Assembly (NCBI RefSeq): GCF_000300455.3 | Contig: NZ_CP007215.2 | Span: forward strand, 434,001 to 498,000 | Origin: Kosakonia sacchari SP1 | GTDB lineage: Bacteria; Pseudomonadota; Gammaproteobacteria; Enterobacterales; Enterobacteriaceae | Reading direction: 5' to 3' | Length of the DNA: 64,000 nucleotides | Shown here: positions 35,706-47,500 of the stretch, one piece after another | Numbering within the stretch: position 1 is the stretch's first letter | Layout of the letters: each line of letters starts with the position of its first letter | Notes under the pieces: generated by a model | Databases searched by the model: none | What the model was told of the DNA's origin: nothing | Seen by the model: only the letters and a program-made list of their open reading frames with translations | Translations under genes and position numbers: made by a program

Positions 35706-36305
35706 TTAACGCCACCATTGGCGAAACTTTTTATAACGCCACGCTAACAGCCCAATCGCGGCAGCAGCGTACAGGATCGGCTGCGGTGACAAGATTTTCA
35801 CTGACCAAAGGTAGTGAATCGGCGCGAGGATCGCTACCAGATAGACGAAATTGTGTAATTGTTGCCAGCGTTTGCCCAGCTTACGCTGCGCCCATTGCGT
35901 TGAGGTCAACGCTAATGCCAGCAAAATCAGCCAACTTACGGCGCCCAGCGTTAAGTAAGGGCGCGTTACCAGCTCTTGCCCTAATAATGAAAGATTATTG
36001 ATACCCAATTCCAGCAAGGTATAGCTGGTCAGATGCAGCGTCGCCCAGGCAAAGCACCACAGCCCCAGCAAACGCCGGGTTCTGATCAATAGCGGTTGTT
36101 TCGCGTAGCGTGCGAGTGGTGCGATCAGCAAACTGGCGAGCAGGAATTTTAGCGCCATTCTGCCCGTAAAATGCTGGATGTCTTTTGCCGGATCGGCGCT
36201 GAAATAGCCCTGGTTCGCCGCCCAGAAAAGCCAAAGTAAAGGCAGCAGACCCGCCAGATGCAATGCGACTTTTAACCACGTCACCTGTTTTGCCGTTAAA
36301 CGCAC
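35706..36305 (-). CDS. msrQ: MsrQ, heme membrane subunit of periplasmic methionine-sulfoxide reductase
   Basis: Inner-membrane b-type heme protein that passes electrons from quinones or flavin reductase to MsrP. The 199-residue protein has six hydrophobic helices of the ferric-reductase-like fold, with conserved histidines in [21 protein letters not shown] and [16 protein letters not shown]. The start is GTG, directly abutting the msrP TGA, with no spacer. Formerly YedZ. Confidence 0.94.
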   Translation of the reverse strand: MRLTAKQVTWLKVALHLAGLLPLLWLFWAANQGYFSADPAKDIQHFTGRMALKFLLASLLIAPLARYAKQPLLIRTRRLLGLWCFAWATLHLTSYTLLELGINNLSLLGQELVTRPYLTLGAVSWLILLALALTSTQWAQRKLGKRWQQLHNFVYLVAILAPIHYLWSVKILSPQPILYAAAAIGLLAWRYKKFRQWWR

Positions 36306-37304
36306 TCAGAAATTCTCCCGCAGATCTAACCCGTGATAAAGCGAAGCCACTTCTTCAGCGTAGCCATTAAATAGCAGCGTTGGCTGACGTTTTACATCCA
36401 GCGCGCCACCGGATCCAATAAAACGTTCCGTCGCTTGTGACCAGCGTGGGTGATCAACATGCGGGTTCACATTGGCATAGAAACCATATTCATCGGGTGC
36501 GGCAAGGTTCCAGGTCGTCGGTGGTCGTTTACTGGTGAGCTTGATACTGACTATCGATTTGATGCCTTTAAAGCCATATTTCCACGGTACAGTCAGGCGG
36601 ATTGGCGCGCCGTTTTGCGGCGGCAGCGCTTTGCCATATACACCGACAGTAAGCAGCGTAAGTGGATGCATCGCTTCATCTATACGTAGCGCTTCAACAT
36701 ACGGGTATTTGAGGCCGCCGCCGATAAATCGGTCTTTTTGCCCAGGCATCTGATCCGGTGCGTACAGAGTCTGGAACGCGACATATTTGGCGTTGCTGGT
36801 GGGTTCAACTAACGCCAGCAGTTTATGCAGCGGGAAGCCGATCCACGGCACCACCATCGACCAGGCCTCAACGCAGCGCATCCGGTAGATTCGCTCTTCC
36901 AGCGGGAAACGCGAGGTCAGCGCTGCGTGATCGAGCGTCAACGGTTTCGCCACTTCACCATCAATCGTTAATGTCCAGGGATCGGTTTTCATTCCCCCGG
37001 CGTTGGCGGCAGGATCGGCTTTATCGAGGCCAAATTCATAGAAATTGTTATAGCCGGTGACTTTCTCTTCCGGCGTCAGCGGGAGAGAGGCTTTCCACTG
37101 CGCAGGTTGCGTAAAATCGAGCGGTTTTCCTGACGGCGCTTTTGGCCGGTCATGGCCTTTAAACCAGTCCAACAGATCGGCCCGCGCGCCGGGTGCCAGG
37201 GTCAGTGCCGAGGCGCTAATTCCCAGCATTTTCAGCACCTGGCGGCGCTGTAACATAAAAACGGATTCCGCAGTGACATCGGCTTCGGTTAGTTTTTTCT
37301 TCAT
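36306..37304 (-). CDS. msrP: MsrP, periplasmic molybdenum methionine-sulfoxide reductase
   Basis: Repairs oxidised methionine in periplasmic proteins using molybdopterin. It has 332 residues with a twin-arginine signal (RRQVLKMLG, arginines 20-21) for Tat export of the folded cofactor protein. The molybdenum-ligating cysteine is C144 in [10 protein letters not shown], and the C-terminus matches E. coli MsrP closely. The frame extends upstream to 37376, but ATG at 37304 fits the family. In E. coli K-12 msrPQ sits elsewhere beside hprRS, which is not in this window. Confidence 0.95.
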   Translation of the reverse strand: MKKKLTEADVTAESVFMLQRRQVLKMLGISASALTLAPGARADLLDWFKGHDRPKAPSGKPLDFTQPAQWKASLPLTPEEKVTGYNNFYEFGLDKADPAANAGGMKTDPWTLTIDGEVAKPLTLDHAALTSRFPLEERIYRMRCVEAWSMVVPWIGFPLHKLLALVEPTSNAKYVAFQTLYAPDQMPGQKDRFIGGGLKYPYVEALRIDEAMHPLTLLTVGVYGKALPPQNGAPIRLTVPWKYGFKGIKSIVSIKLTSKRPPTTWNLAAPDEYGFYANVNPHVDHPRWSQATERFIGSGGALDVKRQPTLLFNGYAEEVASLYHGLDLRENF

Positions 37305-37422
37305 CACATCCTCCGTTAGTCTCTCGTCAAGCATGGTGTAAGCGCAGCGTGAGCGCGAGCACGAGTGTGTTACCAAACATTGTAAATAGTCAGGTTAAGA
37401 CATTTTTCAGGCTTATTGATTG

Positions 37423-37450
37423 TTGGCAAAAAATTTCTGAGGGCTATACT
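37423..37450 (+). promoter_or_regulatory. Candidate csrD promoter
   Basis: The -35 TTGGCA (37423-37428) and -10 TATACT (37445-37450) are 16 bases apart, 147 bases ahead of csrD. Sequence match only; the 292-base msrP-csrD spacer must also hold the msrP promoter, which I could not place. Confidence 0.6.
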
Positions 37451-37596
37451 CGCAGGGATGAAACGCAGTGCCAGTTTTCCCCGCCGCCTGCACGCTATCC
37501 CGGGACGCGGGTAGACATCAAAGTTAGTACTTACTTCAATGACGTAACCCTGAGCGGTATCGTTTCGTTCTTTATACAAGCGGAGTTAACACAAGG

Positions 37597-39534
37597 ATGC
37601 GATTAACGACGAAATTTTCAGCTTTTGTGACGCTACTGACAGGGTTGGCGTTTTTTGTCACCCTGATTGGGTGTTCACTGAGCTTCTATAACGCTATTCA
37701 AAACAAGGTTGCCAATCGTGTGGAAGCGGTGGCGGCAATTATTGATACGCGCCTGGTCTCAACGCCGGTTTCCCGGCTGTTGCCGCAGCTCAATGAATTG
37801 ATGGTGCCGGTAGACATTATCGAGATTCAGATTAAGCAAGGCCGGCGCACAGTGCTCAGTTATGCGCATAACGGAAGTTATCGCCCGGCGGGCAGCAACT
37901 ATCAATATCGGGAACTGCATATTCCCTCCCTGAAAAATCCCGGTTTCACCTTCACGCTGGTTTACCAGGATCCCATGGCGAATTACTTTCGTTCGCTGTT
38001 AACTACCGCGCCGCTGACGGTGGCGATCGGTTTTATGATAGTGATCCTCTTTCTTTCCGTTCGCTGGTTACGACGCCAGCTTTCCGGGCAGGAATTGCTG
38101 GAGACACGCGCGACGCGGATCCTCAACGGCGAGCGTGGGCCACAGGTTCGCGGCAGCATCTATGAGTGGCCATCCCGCACCAGTAGTGCGCTGGATGTGT
38201 TGCTGACCGATATTCAGTTTGCCAGCGATCAACGTAGCCGCATGGATACGCTTATTCGCTCCTACGCCGCGCAGGACAAGCGAACGGGCCTGAATAACCG
38301 CCTGTTTTTTGATAATCAGCTCGCCACGCTGCTGGAAGATCAGGAAAAAGTGGGCTCGCACGGCGTAGTGATGATGATCCGTTTGCCGGACTTTGATCTG
38401 CTGCGGGATAGCGGCGGAACCACCACCGAAGAGTATCTCTTTACGCTCATTAACCTGCTTTCTACCTTTATTATGCGTTATCCCGGCGCGTTACTGGCTC
38501 GCTACCATCGCAGCGACTTCGCCGTGCTGCTGCCGCATCGCACATTAAAGGAAGCGGAGAGCATCGCCGGGCAGATCCTGAAAGCGGTGGACGGGTTACC
38601 CCCGAATAAAACGCTGACCCGCGAAGACATTATGCACATTGGTATTTGTGCCTGGCGTAGCGGGCAAGCCGGTGTGCAAGTCATGGAGCATGCCGAAGCC
38701 GCAGCGCGCAACGCGGTGTTGCAGGGCGGAAACAGTTGGTCAGTCTACGACGACACATTGCCGGAGCAAGGGCGCGGAAATGTGCGCTGGCGAACGCTGA
38801 TTGAGCAGATGCTGAGCCGCGGCGGGCCGCGCGTTTATCAGAAACCAGCGATTAACCGTGACGGCCAGGTTCACCACCGCGAACTGATGTGCCGCATATT
38901 CGACGGTGAACAAGAAGTGATTGCCGAAGAATATATGCCCATGGTGCAGCAGTTTGGCCTGGCTGAAGAGTATGACCGCCTGCAGGTGACGCGTCTGATT
39001 CCGTTTATGGGTTTTTGGCCGGAAGAAAACCTCGCCATGCAAATAACAGTGGAATCATTGATCCGCCCCCGTTTTCAGCGCTGGCTACGCGATATATTAA
39101 TGCAGTGCGAAAAATCTCAACGTAAACGGATTATTTTTGAACTTGCTGAGGCGGATGTTTGTCAACATATCAGCCGGTTACAGTCGGTGGTGCGTTTAAT
39201 CAATGCATTAGGTGCCCGCGTAGTGGTCAATCAGGCGGGTCTGACGTTGGTGAGCACCAGTTGGATTAAAGCGTTGGATGTTGAGTTATTAAAGCTGCAT
39301 CCGGGGCTGGTCAGGAACATTGAAAAGCGCACCGAAAACCAGCTTCTGGTGCAGAGCCTCGTGGAAGCGTGCAAAGGCACGCGAACGCGAGTTTTCGCGA
39401 CTGGCGTTCGCTCTCGTGGCGAATGGCAGACGCTGGTGGAACGGGGTGTTGCGGGTGGGCAGGGCGATTTCATCGCGGCTTCCCAACCGCTCGATACCAA
39501 TGTGAAAAAATATTCGCAAAGATACTCGGTTTGA
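37597..39534 (+). CDS. csrD: CsrD, degenerate GGDEF-EAL protein targeting CsrB/CsrC for decay
   Basis: Inner-membrane protein that, with RNase E and glucose-type EIIA, brings about decay of the CsrB/CsrC RNAs and so frees CsrA. It has 645 residues: two N-terminal transmembrane helices (about 10-30 and 133-153) flanking a periplasmic domain, a HAMP-like linker, a GGDEF domain in which the active motif reads HRSDF, and an EAL domain in which it reads ELM. Both are the inactive forms known in E. coli CsrD, so it should neither make nor break c-di-GMP. Confidence 0.95.
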   Translation: MRLTTKFSAFVTLLTGLAFFVTLIGCSLSFYNAIQNKVANRVEAVAAIIDTRLVSTPVSRLLPQLNELMVPVDIIEIQIKQGRRTVLSYAHNGSYRPAGSNYQYRELHIPSLKNPGFTFTLVYQDPMANYFRSLLTTAPLTVAIGFMIVILFLSVRWLRRQLSGQELLETRATRILNGERGPQVRGSIYEWPSRTSSALDVLLTDIQFASDQRSRMDTLIRSYAAQDKRTGLNNRLFFDNQLATLLEDQEKVGSHGVVMMIRLPDFDLLRDSGGTTTEEYLFTLINLLSTFIMRYPGALLARYHRSDFAVLLPHRTLKEAESIAGQILKAVDGLPPNKTLTREDIMHIGICAWRSGQAGVQVMEHAEAAARNAVLQGGNSWSVYDDTLPEQGRGNVRWRTLIEQMLSRGGPRVYQKPAINRDGQVHHRELMCRIFDGEQEVIAEEYMPMVQQFGLAEEYDRLQVTRLIPFMGFWPEENLAMQITVESLIRPRFQRWLRDILMQCEKSQRKRIIFELAEADVCQHISRLQSVVRLINALGARVVVNQAGLTLVSTSWIKALDVELLKLHPGLVRNIEKRTENQLLVQSLVEACKGTRTRVFATGVRSRGEWQTLVERGVAGGQGDFIAASQPLDTNVKKYSQRYSV

Positions 39535-40883
<1,349 letters not shown>

Positions 40884-40890
40884 TCCGCGT

Positions 40891-40922
40891 CAGATGCGAA
40901 GCGTATTGTCGCTTCGCATCTG
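40891..40922 (+). other. Intercistronic hairpin between mreB and mreC
   Basis: A perfect 13-bp stem CAGATGCGAAGCG/CGCTTCGCATCTG with a 6-base loop lies between the mreB stop and the mreC start. It lacks a T-run and so is probably an mRNA-stabilising or partial-attenuation element that would keep MreB in excess over MreC and MreD. Confidence 0.75.
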
Positions 40923-40947
40923 TCTGGCCTGAGAATACGCAAAGCCT

Positions 40948-41946
40948 ATGAAGCCAATTTTTAGCCGTGGCCCGTCACTGCAGATTCGCCTTTTTCTGGC
41001 GGTTGTGGTGGCGCTCGGAGTCATTATTGCCGACAGCCGCCTCGGTACGTTCAGTCAAATCAGAACGTACATGGATACTGCCGTCAGTCCTTTCTATTTT
41101 ATTTCCAATGGTCCCCGCGAATTATTAGATAACGTTTCCCAGACGTTGGCGTCGCGCGACCAGCTTGAGCTTGAAAACCGGGCATTGCGTCAGGAACTGC
41201 TGCTAAAAAACAGTGAACTGCTGATGTTAGGGCAGTACAAGCAGGAGAACGCGCGCCTGCGTGAACTGCTGGGTTCACCGCTGCGTCAGGATGAGCAGAA
41301 AATGGTTACCCAGGTTATCTCGACGGTTAACGATCCTTACAGCGATCAGGTGGTTATCGACAAAGGCAGCGCGAACGGCGTCTATGAAGGCCAGCCGGTG
41401 ATCAGCGATAAAGGCGTTGTCGGCCAGGTTGTCGCGGTAGCGAAGCTCACCAGCCGCGTCCTGTTGATTTGCGATGCCACTCATGCGCTGCCGATTCAGG
41501 TGCTGCGTAACGATATCCGCGTGATTGCTGCCGGTAACGGCTGCACAGACGATCTGCAACTCGAACATTTACCGGCGAATACGGATATTCGCGTTGGCGA
41601 TGTGCTGGTGACGTCAGGTCTGGGCGGGCGTTTTCCGGAAGGGTACCCGGTTGCGGTGGTTTCGTCGGTTAAGCTGGATACGCAGCGTGCCTACACCGTG
41701 ATTCAGGCGCGTCCAACCGCAGGCCTGCAACGTTTGCGTTACCTGTTGTTGCTGTGGGGCGCGGATCGTAACGGGACTAACCCAAGAACACCGGAAGATG
41801 TGCATCGTGTGGCGAACGAACGTCTGCTGCAGATGATGCCGCAGGTACTTCCTTCTCCTGATGCGATGGGGCCGCCTGCGCCAATGCCCGCTCCGGCGAC
41901 TGGCATTACGCAGCCGCCGCCGCAAGTCTCTCCGGGAGGGCAATAG
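40948..41946 (+). CDS. mreC: MreC, rod-shape scaffold protein
   Basis: Bitopic periplasmic protein that links MreB and MreD to the RodA-PBP2 wall synthase. It has one N-terminal transmembrane helix (about 15-32), a coiled coil (about 68-110, rich in Q/E/L), and two beta-barrel domains. It has 332 residues against 367 in E. coli; the difference lies in the proline-rich C-terminal tail, which here is short ([17 protein letters not shown]). It overlaps the mreD start by one base. Confidence 0.96.
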   Translation: MKPIFSRGPSLQIRLFLAVVVALGVIIADSRLGTFSQIRTYMDTAVSPFYFISNGPRELLDNVSQTLASRDQLELENRALRQELLLKNSELLMLGQYKQENARLRELLGSPLRQDEQKMVTQVISTVNDPYSDQVVIDKGSANGVYEGQPVISDKGVVGQVVAVAKLTSRVLLICDATHALPIQVLRNDIRVIAAGNGCTDDLQLEHLPANTDIRVGDVLVTSGLGGRFPEGYPVAVVSSVKLDTQRAYTVIQARPTAGLQRLRYLLLLWGADRNGTNPRTPEDVHRVANERLLQMMPQVLPSPDAMGPPAPMPAPATGITQPPPQVSPGGQ

Positions 41947-42434
41947 TGGCAAGTTATCGTAGCCAGGGGCGCTGGGTTATCTGGCTCTCGTTTTTAATTG
42001 CACTGTTGCTTCAAATCATGCCCTGGCCGGATGAGATCATCGTCTACCGGCCAAACTGGGTGTTGCTCATTTTGCTTTACTGGATCCTCGCGCTGCCGCA
42101 CCGCGTAAATGTTGGCACGGGTTTCGCGATGGGTGCCATACTGGATCTGATTAGCGGATCCACCCTCGGTGTACGCGCGCTGTCGTTAAGTATCGTCGCC
42201 TATCTGGTCGCACTGAAATTTCAGTTGTTCCGTAATCTGGCGCTCTGGCAACAGGCGCTGGTGGTGATGCTGTTGTCGCTGGCGACAGAAGTGATTGTCT
42301 TCTGGGCGGAGTTTCTGGTGATTAACGTTTCGTTTAAACCAGAAATTTTCTGGAGCAGCCTGGTCAATGGCGTGCTCTGGCCGTGGCTTTTCCTGTTAAT
42401 GCGTAAGATCCGCCAGCAGTTTGCGGTGCAATAA
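41946..42434 (+). CDS. mreD: MreD, rod-shape membrane protein
   Basis: Integral inner-membrane component of the Rod complex, 162 residues, with five to six hydrophobic helices and the conserved [23 protein letters not shown] start at 41946 shares its first base with the mreC TAG stop, so translation is coupled. The third gene of mreBCD. Confidence 0.96.
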   Translation: MASYRSQGRWVIWLSFLIALLLQIMPWPDEIIVYRPNWVLLILLYWILALPHRVNVGTGFAMGAILDLISGSTLGVRALSLSIVAYLVALKFQLFRNLALWQQALVVMLLSLATEVIVFWAEFLVINVSFKPEIFWSSLVNGVLWPWLFLLMRKIRQQFAVQ

Positions 42435-42441
42435 GGCTTTT

Positions 42442-43035
42442 ATGACAGATATCTGGCTTGCTTCCGGTTCTCCTCGTCGCCAGGAGTTGCTCACACAACT
42501 GGGCGTCACTTTCACGCGTATTGTTCCGGGTATTGAGGAACAGCGTCAGGCGCAGGAGAGCGCCCGCCAGTACGTGTTGCGCCTCGCGCGCGAAAAAGCG
42601 CAGGCCGGTGTGGCGATGGCCACAAGCGATCGGCCTGTGCTGGGCGCGGACACGATCGTTATATTTAATGGTGAAGTGCTTGAAAAACCAAAAGACTCCT
42701 CGCATGCTGCCAGTATGCTGCGCCTGCTTTCCGGGCAAACGCATCAGGTGATGACGGCAGTGGCGTTGGCAGATAGCCAGCATGTGCTCGATTGTCTGGT
42801 GGAAACTGAAGTGACTTTCAGAGTGTTATCGGAAAAGGATATTGCCGATTACGTCGCCAGCGGGGAACCGCTGGATAAAGCCGGTGCTTATGGCATTCAG
42901 GGGCTGGGTGGCTGTTTCGTGAGAAAAATAAACGGTAGTTATCATGCCGTTGTGGGTTTACCGCTGGTGGAAACCTGGGAATTGCTGAGCAATTTTAACG
43001 CACTGCGCGAGGGAAAAGATAATCATGACGGCTGA
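42442..43035 (+). CDS. yhdE: YhdE, Maf-family nucleoside triphosphate pyrophosphatase (dTTP/UTP type)
   Basis: House-cleaning enzyme of the Maf family that hydrolyses dTTP, UTP and modified pyrimidine triphosphates. It has 197 residues. The signature [10 protein letters not shown] (6-15) begins the protein, GADTIV provides the catalytic aspartate, and the [14 protein letters not shown] loop is typical. A frame seven codons longer exists, but ATG at 42442 with AAGG upstream fits the family. It overlaps rng by 11 bases. Confidence 0.93.
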   Translation: MTDIWLASGSPRRQELLTQLGVTFTRIVPGIEEQRQAQESARQYVLRLAREKAQAGVAMATSDRPVLGADTIVIFNGEVLEKPKDSSHAASMLRLLSGQTHQVMTAVALADSQHVLDCLVETEVTFRVLSEKDIADYVASGEPLDKAGAYGIQGLGGCFVRKINGSYHAVVGLPLVETWELLSNFNALREGKDNHDG

Positions 43036-44494
43036 ATTGTTGGTCAACGTTACTCCATCGGAAACACGCGTCGCTTATATTGACGGCGGCATTCTGCAGG
43101 AAATTCACATCGAGCGCGAAGCACGGCGCGGGATAGTAGGCAATATCTACAAAGGTCGGGTTAGCCGGGTTCTACCGGGCATGCAGGCGGCTTTTGTAGA
43201 TATTGGTCTGGAAAAGGCGGCGTTTCTTCACGCCTCCGACATTATGCCGCATACCGAATGCGTTGCCGGGGAAGAGCAAAAAAACTTCACCGTGCGCGAC
43301 ATCTCCGAGCTTGTCCGTCAGGGGCAGGATTTAATGGTGCAGGTGGTGAAAGATCCGCTGGGTACTAAAGGTGCGCGCCTGACCACGGATATCACACTGC
43401 CATCCCGTTATCTGGTCTTTATGCCGGGTGCTTCGCATGTCGGTGTTTCCCAGCGTATTGAGAGTGAAGCCGAGCGCGAGCGCCTGAAACAGGTTGTTGC
43501 GGCGTATTGCGACGAGCAGGGCGGGTTTATCATTCGCACTGCGGCTGAAGGCGTATGCGAAGAGGATCTTGCCTCCGATGCGGCGTACCTCAAGCGCGTC
43601 TGGACGAAGGTGATGGAGCGCAAAAAGCGCCAACAAAGCCGCTGCAAACTGTACGGCGAACTGGCGCTGGCGCAGCGTGTGCTGCGCGATTTCGCCGATG
43701 CTCACCTGGATCGTATCCGTGTGGATTCGCGTCTGACGTTTGAAGCGCTACTGGAGTTCACGGCGGAATACATTCCTGAGATGACCAGCAAGCTCGAACA
43801 CTACAGCGGCCGCCAGCCGATTTTCGATCTTTACGATGTAGAGAACGAAATTCAGCGTGCGCTGGAGCGCAAAGTGGAGCTGAAGTCCGGCGGCTATCTG
43901 ATCATCGATCAAACCGAAGCGATGACCACCGTTGATATCAACACCGGTGCGTTTGTCGGTCATCGCAATCTTGATGACACCATCTTCAACACCAACATTG
44001 AAGCCACGCAGGCCATTGCCCGCCAGCTGCGCTTACGCAATCTGGGCGGCATTATCATCATCGATTTTATCGATATGAATAATGACGATCACCGCCGTCG
44101 CGTGCTGCACTCGCTGGAGCAAGCGCTGAGCAAAGATCGGGTCAAGACCAGCATTAACGGTTTCTCCCAGCTTGGTTTGGTCGAGATGACGCGCAAACGC
44201 ACACGCGAAAGCGTGGAACATGTTCTCTGCAATGAATGCCCCACCTGTCATGGCCGTGGCACCGTTAAAACGGTGGAAACCGTGTGCTATGAAATCATGC
44301 GCGAGATTGTTCGCGTGCATCATGCTTATGATTCCGATCGCTTCCTGGTTTACGCTTCCCCGGCGGTGGCGGAAGCCCTGAAAGGTGAAGAGTCGCACGC
44401 GCTGGCGGAGGTGGAAATCTTCGTTGGCAAGCAGGTAAAAGTGCAAATCGAGCCGCTCTATAATCAGGAGCAGTTTGACGTCGTAATGATGTAA
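43025..44494 (+). CDS. rng: Ribonuclease G
   Basis: Single-strand endoribonuclease of the RNase E/G family that matures the 16S 5' end and takes part in mRNA decay. It has 489 residues, as in E. coli. An S1 domain (about 35-125) is followed by the RNase H-like and DNase I-like parts; catalytic aspartates lie in [12 protein letters not shown], and the zinc-link cysteines are in [10 protein letters not shown]. It lacks the C-terminal scaffold region of RNase E. The start lies 11 bases inside yhdE. Confidence 0.97.
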   Translation: MTAELLVNVTPSETRVAYIDGGILQEIHIEREARRGIVGNIYKGRVSRVLPGMQAAFVDIGLEKAAFLHASDIMPHTECVAGEEQKNFTVRDISELVRQGQDLMVQVVKDPLGTKGARLTTDITLPSRYLVFMPGASHVGVSQRIESEAERERLKQVVAAYCDEQGGFIIRTAAEGVCEEDLASDAAYLKRVWTKVMERKKRQQSRCKLYGELALAQRVLRDFADAHLDRIRVDSRLTFEALLEFTAEYIPEMTSKLEHYSGRQPIFDLYDVENEIQRALERKVELKSGGYLIIDQTEAMTTVDINTGAFVGHRNLDDTIFNTNIEATQAIARQLRLRNLGGIIIIDFIDMNNDDHRRRVLHSLEQALSKDRVKTSINGFSQLGLVEMTRKRTRESVEHVLCNECPTCHGRGTVKTVETVCYEIMREIVRVHHAYDSDRFLVYASPAVAEALKGEESHALAEVEIFVGKQVKVQIEPLYNQEQFDVVMM

Positions 44495-44549
44495 TTCGCA
44501 GCGTGCTGCGACATGAGCGAGTCTGGGTTTGGTTGACAAGGAGAGAGGC

Positions 44550-47500
44550 GTGAGGCGACTGCCGGGGATATTGCTGCTTACAGGCGCGACGCTGATTGTT
44601 ATCGCGGCGCTGTTGGTAAGTGGGCTGCGCCTTGTTCTGCCCCATCTGGATAGCTGGCGTGAGCCCATTCTGGCGCGGATCACCGCACAAACCGGCGTTC
44701 CTGTCTCGGCCAGCCAGATACAGGCGCGCTGGGAAAATTTCGGTCCTGAACTGGACGTGCGCGACATTAACGCGATGCTGCCCGATGGTGGCGAGCTGTC
44801 GGTCAAACGCGTGACGCTGGCGCTGGATGTCTGGCAAAGCCTGCTGCACATGCGCTGGCAGTTCCGCAATCTCACCTTTTACCAGCTGGTTGCGCACAGT
44901 AATACCCCGCTACAACGCAATGACACCGGCGAACCTATCACCACGGATCGCATCAGCGATCTGTTTTTGCGCCAGTTCGATCACTTTGATCTGCGCGACA
45001 GCCGCATCAGTTTCTTAACGCTCTCCGGACAGCGCGCTGAGCTGGCGATCCCGCAACTTACCTGGCTTAACGGCAACGATCGTCACCGTGCGGAAGGGCA
45101 AGTCAGCCTGTCGAGCCTCACCGGTCAGCACGGCATTATGCAGGTGCGTATGGATCTGCGTGACGACAATGGTCTGCTGAACAATGGGCGGGTGTGGTTG
45201 CAGGCGGACGACATTGATGTCAAACCCTGGCTCGCCAAATGGATGCAGGATAAGGTCGCGCTGGATTCCGCGCGCTTCAGCCTTGAAGGCTGGATGACAT
45301 TAAGCAAAGGCGTGGTGGAAAGCGGTGATGTATGGCTGAAAAAAGGCGGTGCCAGCTGGCAGGGCAATAATACGCAGCACCGCATGACGGTGGATAACCT
45401 TACCGCCCATGTTTCGCGTCAGCAGCAAGGCTGGCAGTTTGATGTACCGGTAACGCGCATCGCGATTGATGACCATCCCTGGCCGCAGGGCGCGCTGAGT
45501 TTTGCCTGGGTTCCGGCGCAGGAAGTGGGCGGTGCCAGCAGCGTGCGCAGCGATGAACTGCGCGTTCGTGCCAGTAACCTTGAGCTCAGTGGTTTAGAGG
45601 GGCTGCTGCCGATTGCGCAGAAAATCTCCCCGGAACTGTATGACATCTGGCATACCATGCAGCCTCGCGGCAAGCTGGAGCAGCTGGCGCTGGATATCCC
45701 TTTGCAGGCGACTGAAAAAACGCGCTTCCACGCCCAGTGGCAGGATATTGCCTGGCAACAGTGGGAATTGCTGCCCGGTGTTGAACACCTCAGTGGAACG
45801 CTTGCCGGCAGTGTGGAGAATGGACGCTTAACCGCCGATATCGCACAGGCGAAGATGCCCTATAAGACGGTGTTTCCCGCGCCGCTGGAGATTGAAAAAG
45901 GCGTTGCCACGCTGAACTGGCAGAATAACGAACACGGCTTCCAGTTGGACGGGCGCAATATCGACGTTCAGGCCAATGCCCTGCGCGCGCGCGGTGATTT
46001 CCGCTATCTGCAGCCGCAAGGTGATGAGCCCTGGTTGGGTATCCTGGCTGGTATCAATGTGACGGATGCCGGGCAAGCCTGGCGTTACTTCCCGGAAAAT
46101 TTGATGGGCAAAGCGCTGGTAGCGTATCTGAGCTCGTCGATCAAAGGCGGGCAGACGCAAGATGCCACGCTGCTGTTTGGCGGTAATCCGAAGCTCTTCC
46201 CGTTTAAGCACAACGAAGGCCAGTTTGAAGTCTCTGTGCCGCTGCGCAACGCGACTTTTGCTTTCCAGCCGGACTGGCCGGCGCTGCAAAACCTCGATAT
46301 CGATCTCGACTTCCTCAACGATGGCTTGTGGATGAAAAGCAGTAAAGTGGCGTTGGGCGGTGTAACGGCCAGCAATCTGACCGCCAACATCCCGGATTAC
46401 GTCAAAGAGAAGCTGCTGATTGACGCGGACATTAACGGGCCGGGCAAAGCCGTTGGGCCCTATTTCAAAGAGACGCCGCTGCACGATACGCTGGGCAGCG
46501 CGCTGGATGAACTGCAAATTGATGGCGATGTAAGCGCTCGCTTACATCTTGATATCCCGCTGGACGGGGAGCAGACCGTCGCCAAAGGTGACGTGGCGTT
46601 GAACAACAACAGCCTGTTTATCAGGCCGCTTAACAGCACACTGAAGAACCTCAGCGGCAAATTCAGCTTCGAGAACGGTACGCTGAAAAGTGAACCGCTA
46701 CAGGCAACCTGGTTTAACCAACCAGTGAACCTTGATTTCTCCACCACCGAGGGAGATAAAGCCTATCAGGTGGCGGTGAATCTCAACGGGAACTGGCAAC
46801 CGGCAAAAACCGGTGTTTTACCTCCACAACTTAATGATGCGTTGCGCGGCAGCATCGCATGGAAAGGCGATGTTGGCGTTGAGTTGCCGCACCGTGGCGG
46901 TACCACTTATAAGGTCAATATTGACGGCGATTTGGGCAGCCTTGCCAGCACGTTACCGCCGCCGCTGGATAAACCCGCAGGCAAGGCATTGCCGTTGAAG
47001 GTGAAGGTAGAAGGGAACCTGCACAGTTTCGATTTAACCGGTAATGCCGGTGGTAACAACCATTTTAACAGCCGCTGGTTGCTGAATAATAAGCTGACGC
47101 TCGATCGCGGGATCTGGACCTCAGACAGCCGTACACTGCCGCCGCTGCCGGAGCAGGCCGGGCTTGAACTCAACTTGCCGCCAATGAACGGTGCGCAGTG
47201 GCTGGGCCTGTTCAGACAGGGCGTGGCAAATAATGTCAGTAGTGCCACCACCTTCCCACAGAGCATTACGCTGCGTACGCCAGCTCTGACGCTGGGCGGA
47301 CAGCAGTGGAATAACCTCAGCATTGTTTCGCAGCCGCAAGATTCAGGTTCGACCATTGAAGCGCAGGGGCGTGAAATCAGCGGTACGTTGACGATCCATG
47401 ATAATGCGCCGTGGCAGGCCGCGATCCGCTACCTCTACTACAACCCGTCGAACGCGCCACCGGACGATAACGATATCTCTTCCCCTTCAACGCTGTTGCG

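Noticed and set aside
37305-37376. Longer N-terminal versions of msrP, panF, degS, degQ, zapG, zapE, tldD and aaeA
   Set aside because: The extra codons lack ribosome sites, overlap neighbours or precede clear signal peptides; the shorter starts give family lengths.
37366-37387. TTAC-N8-GTAA near msrP as a possible HprR box
   Set aside because: The E. coli HprR site has six bases between the half-sites; here there are eight and the outer CA/TG bases do not fit.
45828-46517. A 229-codon minus-strand frame inside yhdP
   Set aside because: Antisense to an intact conserved gene, no initiation signal, composition driven by yhdP codons.
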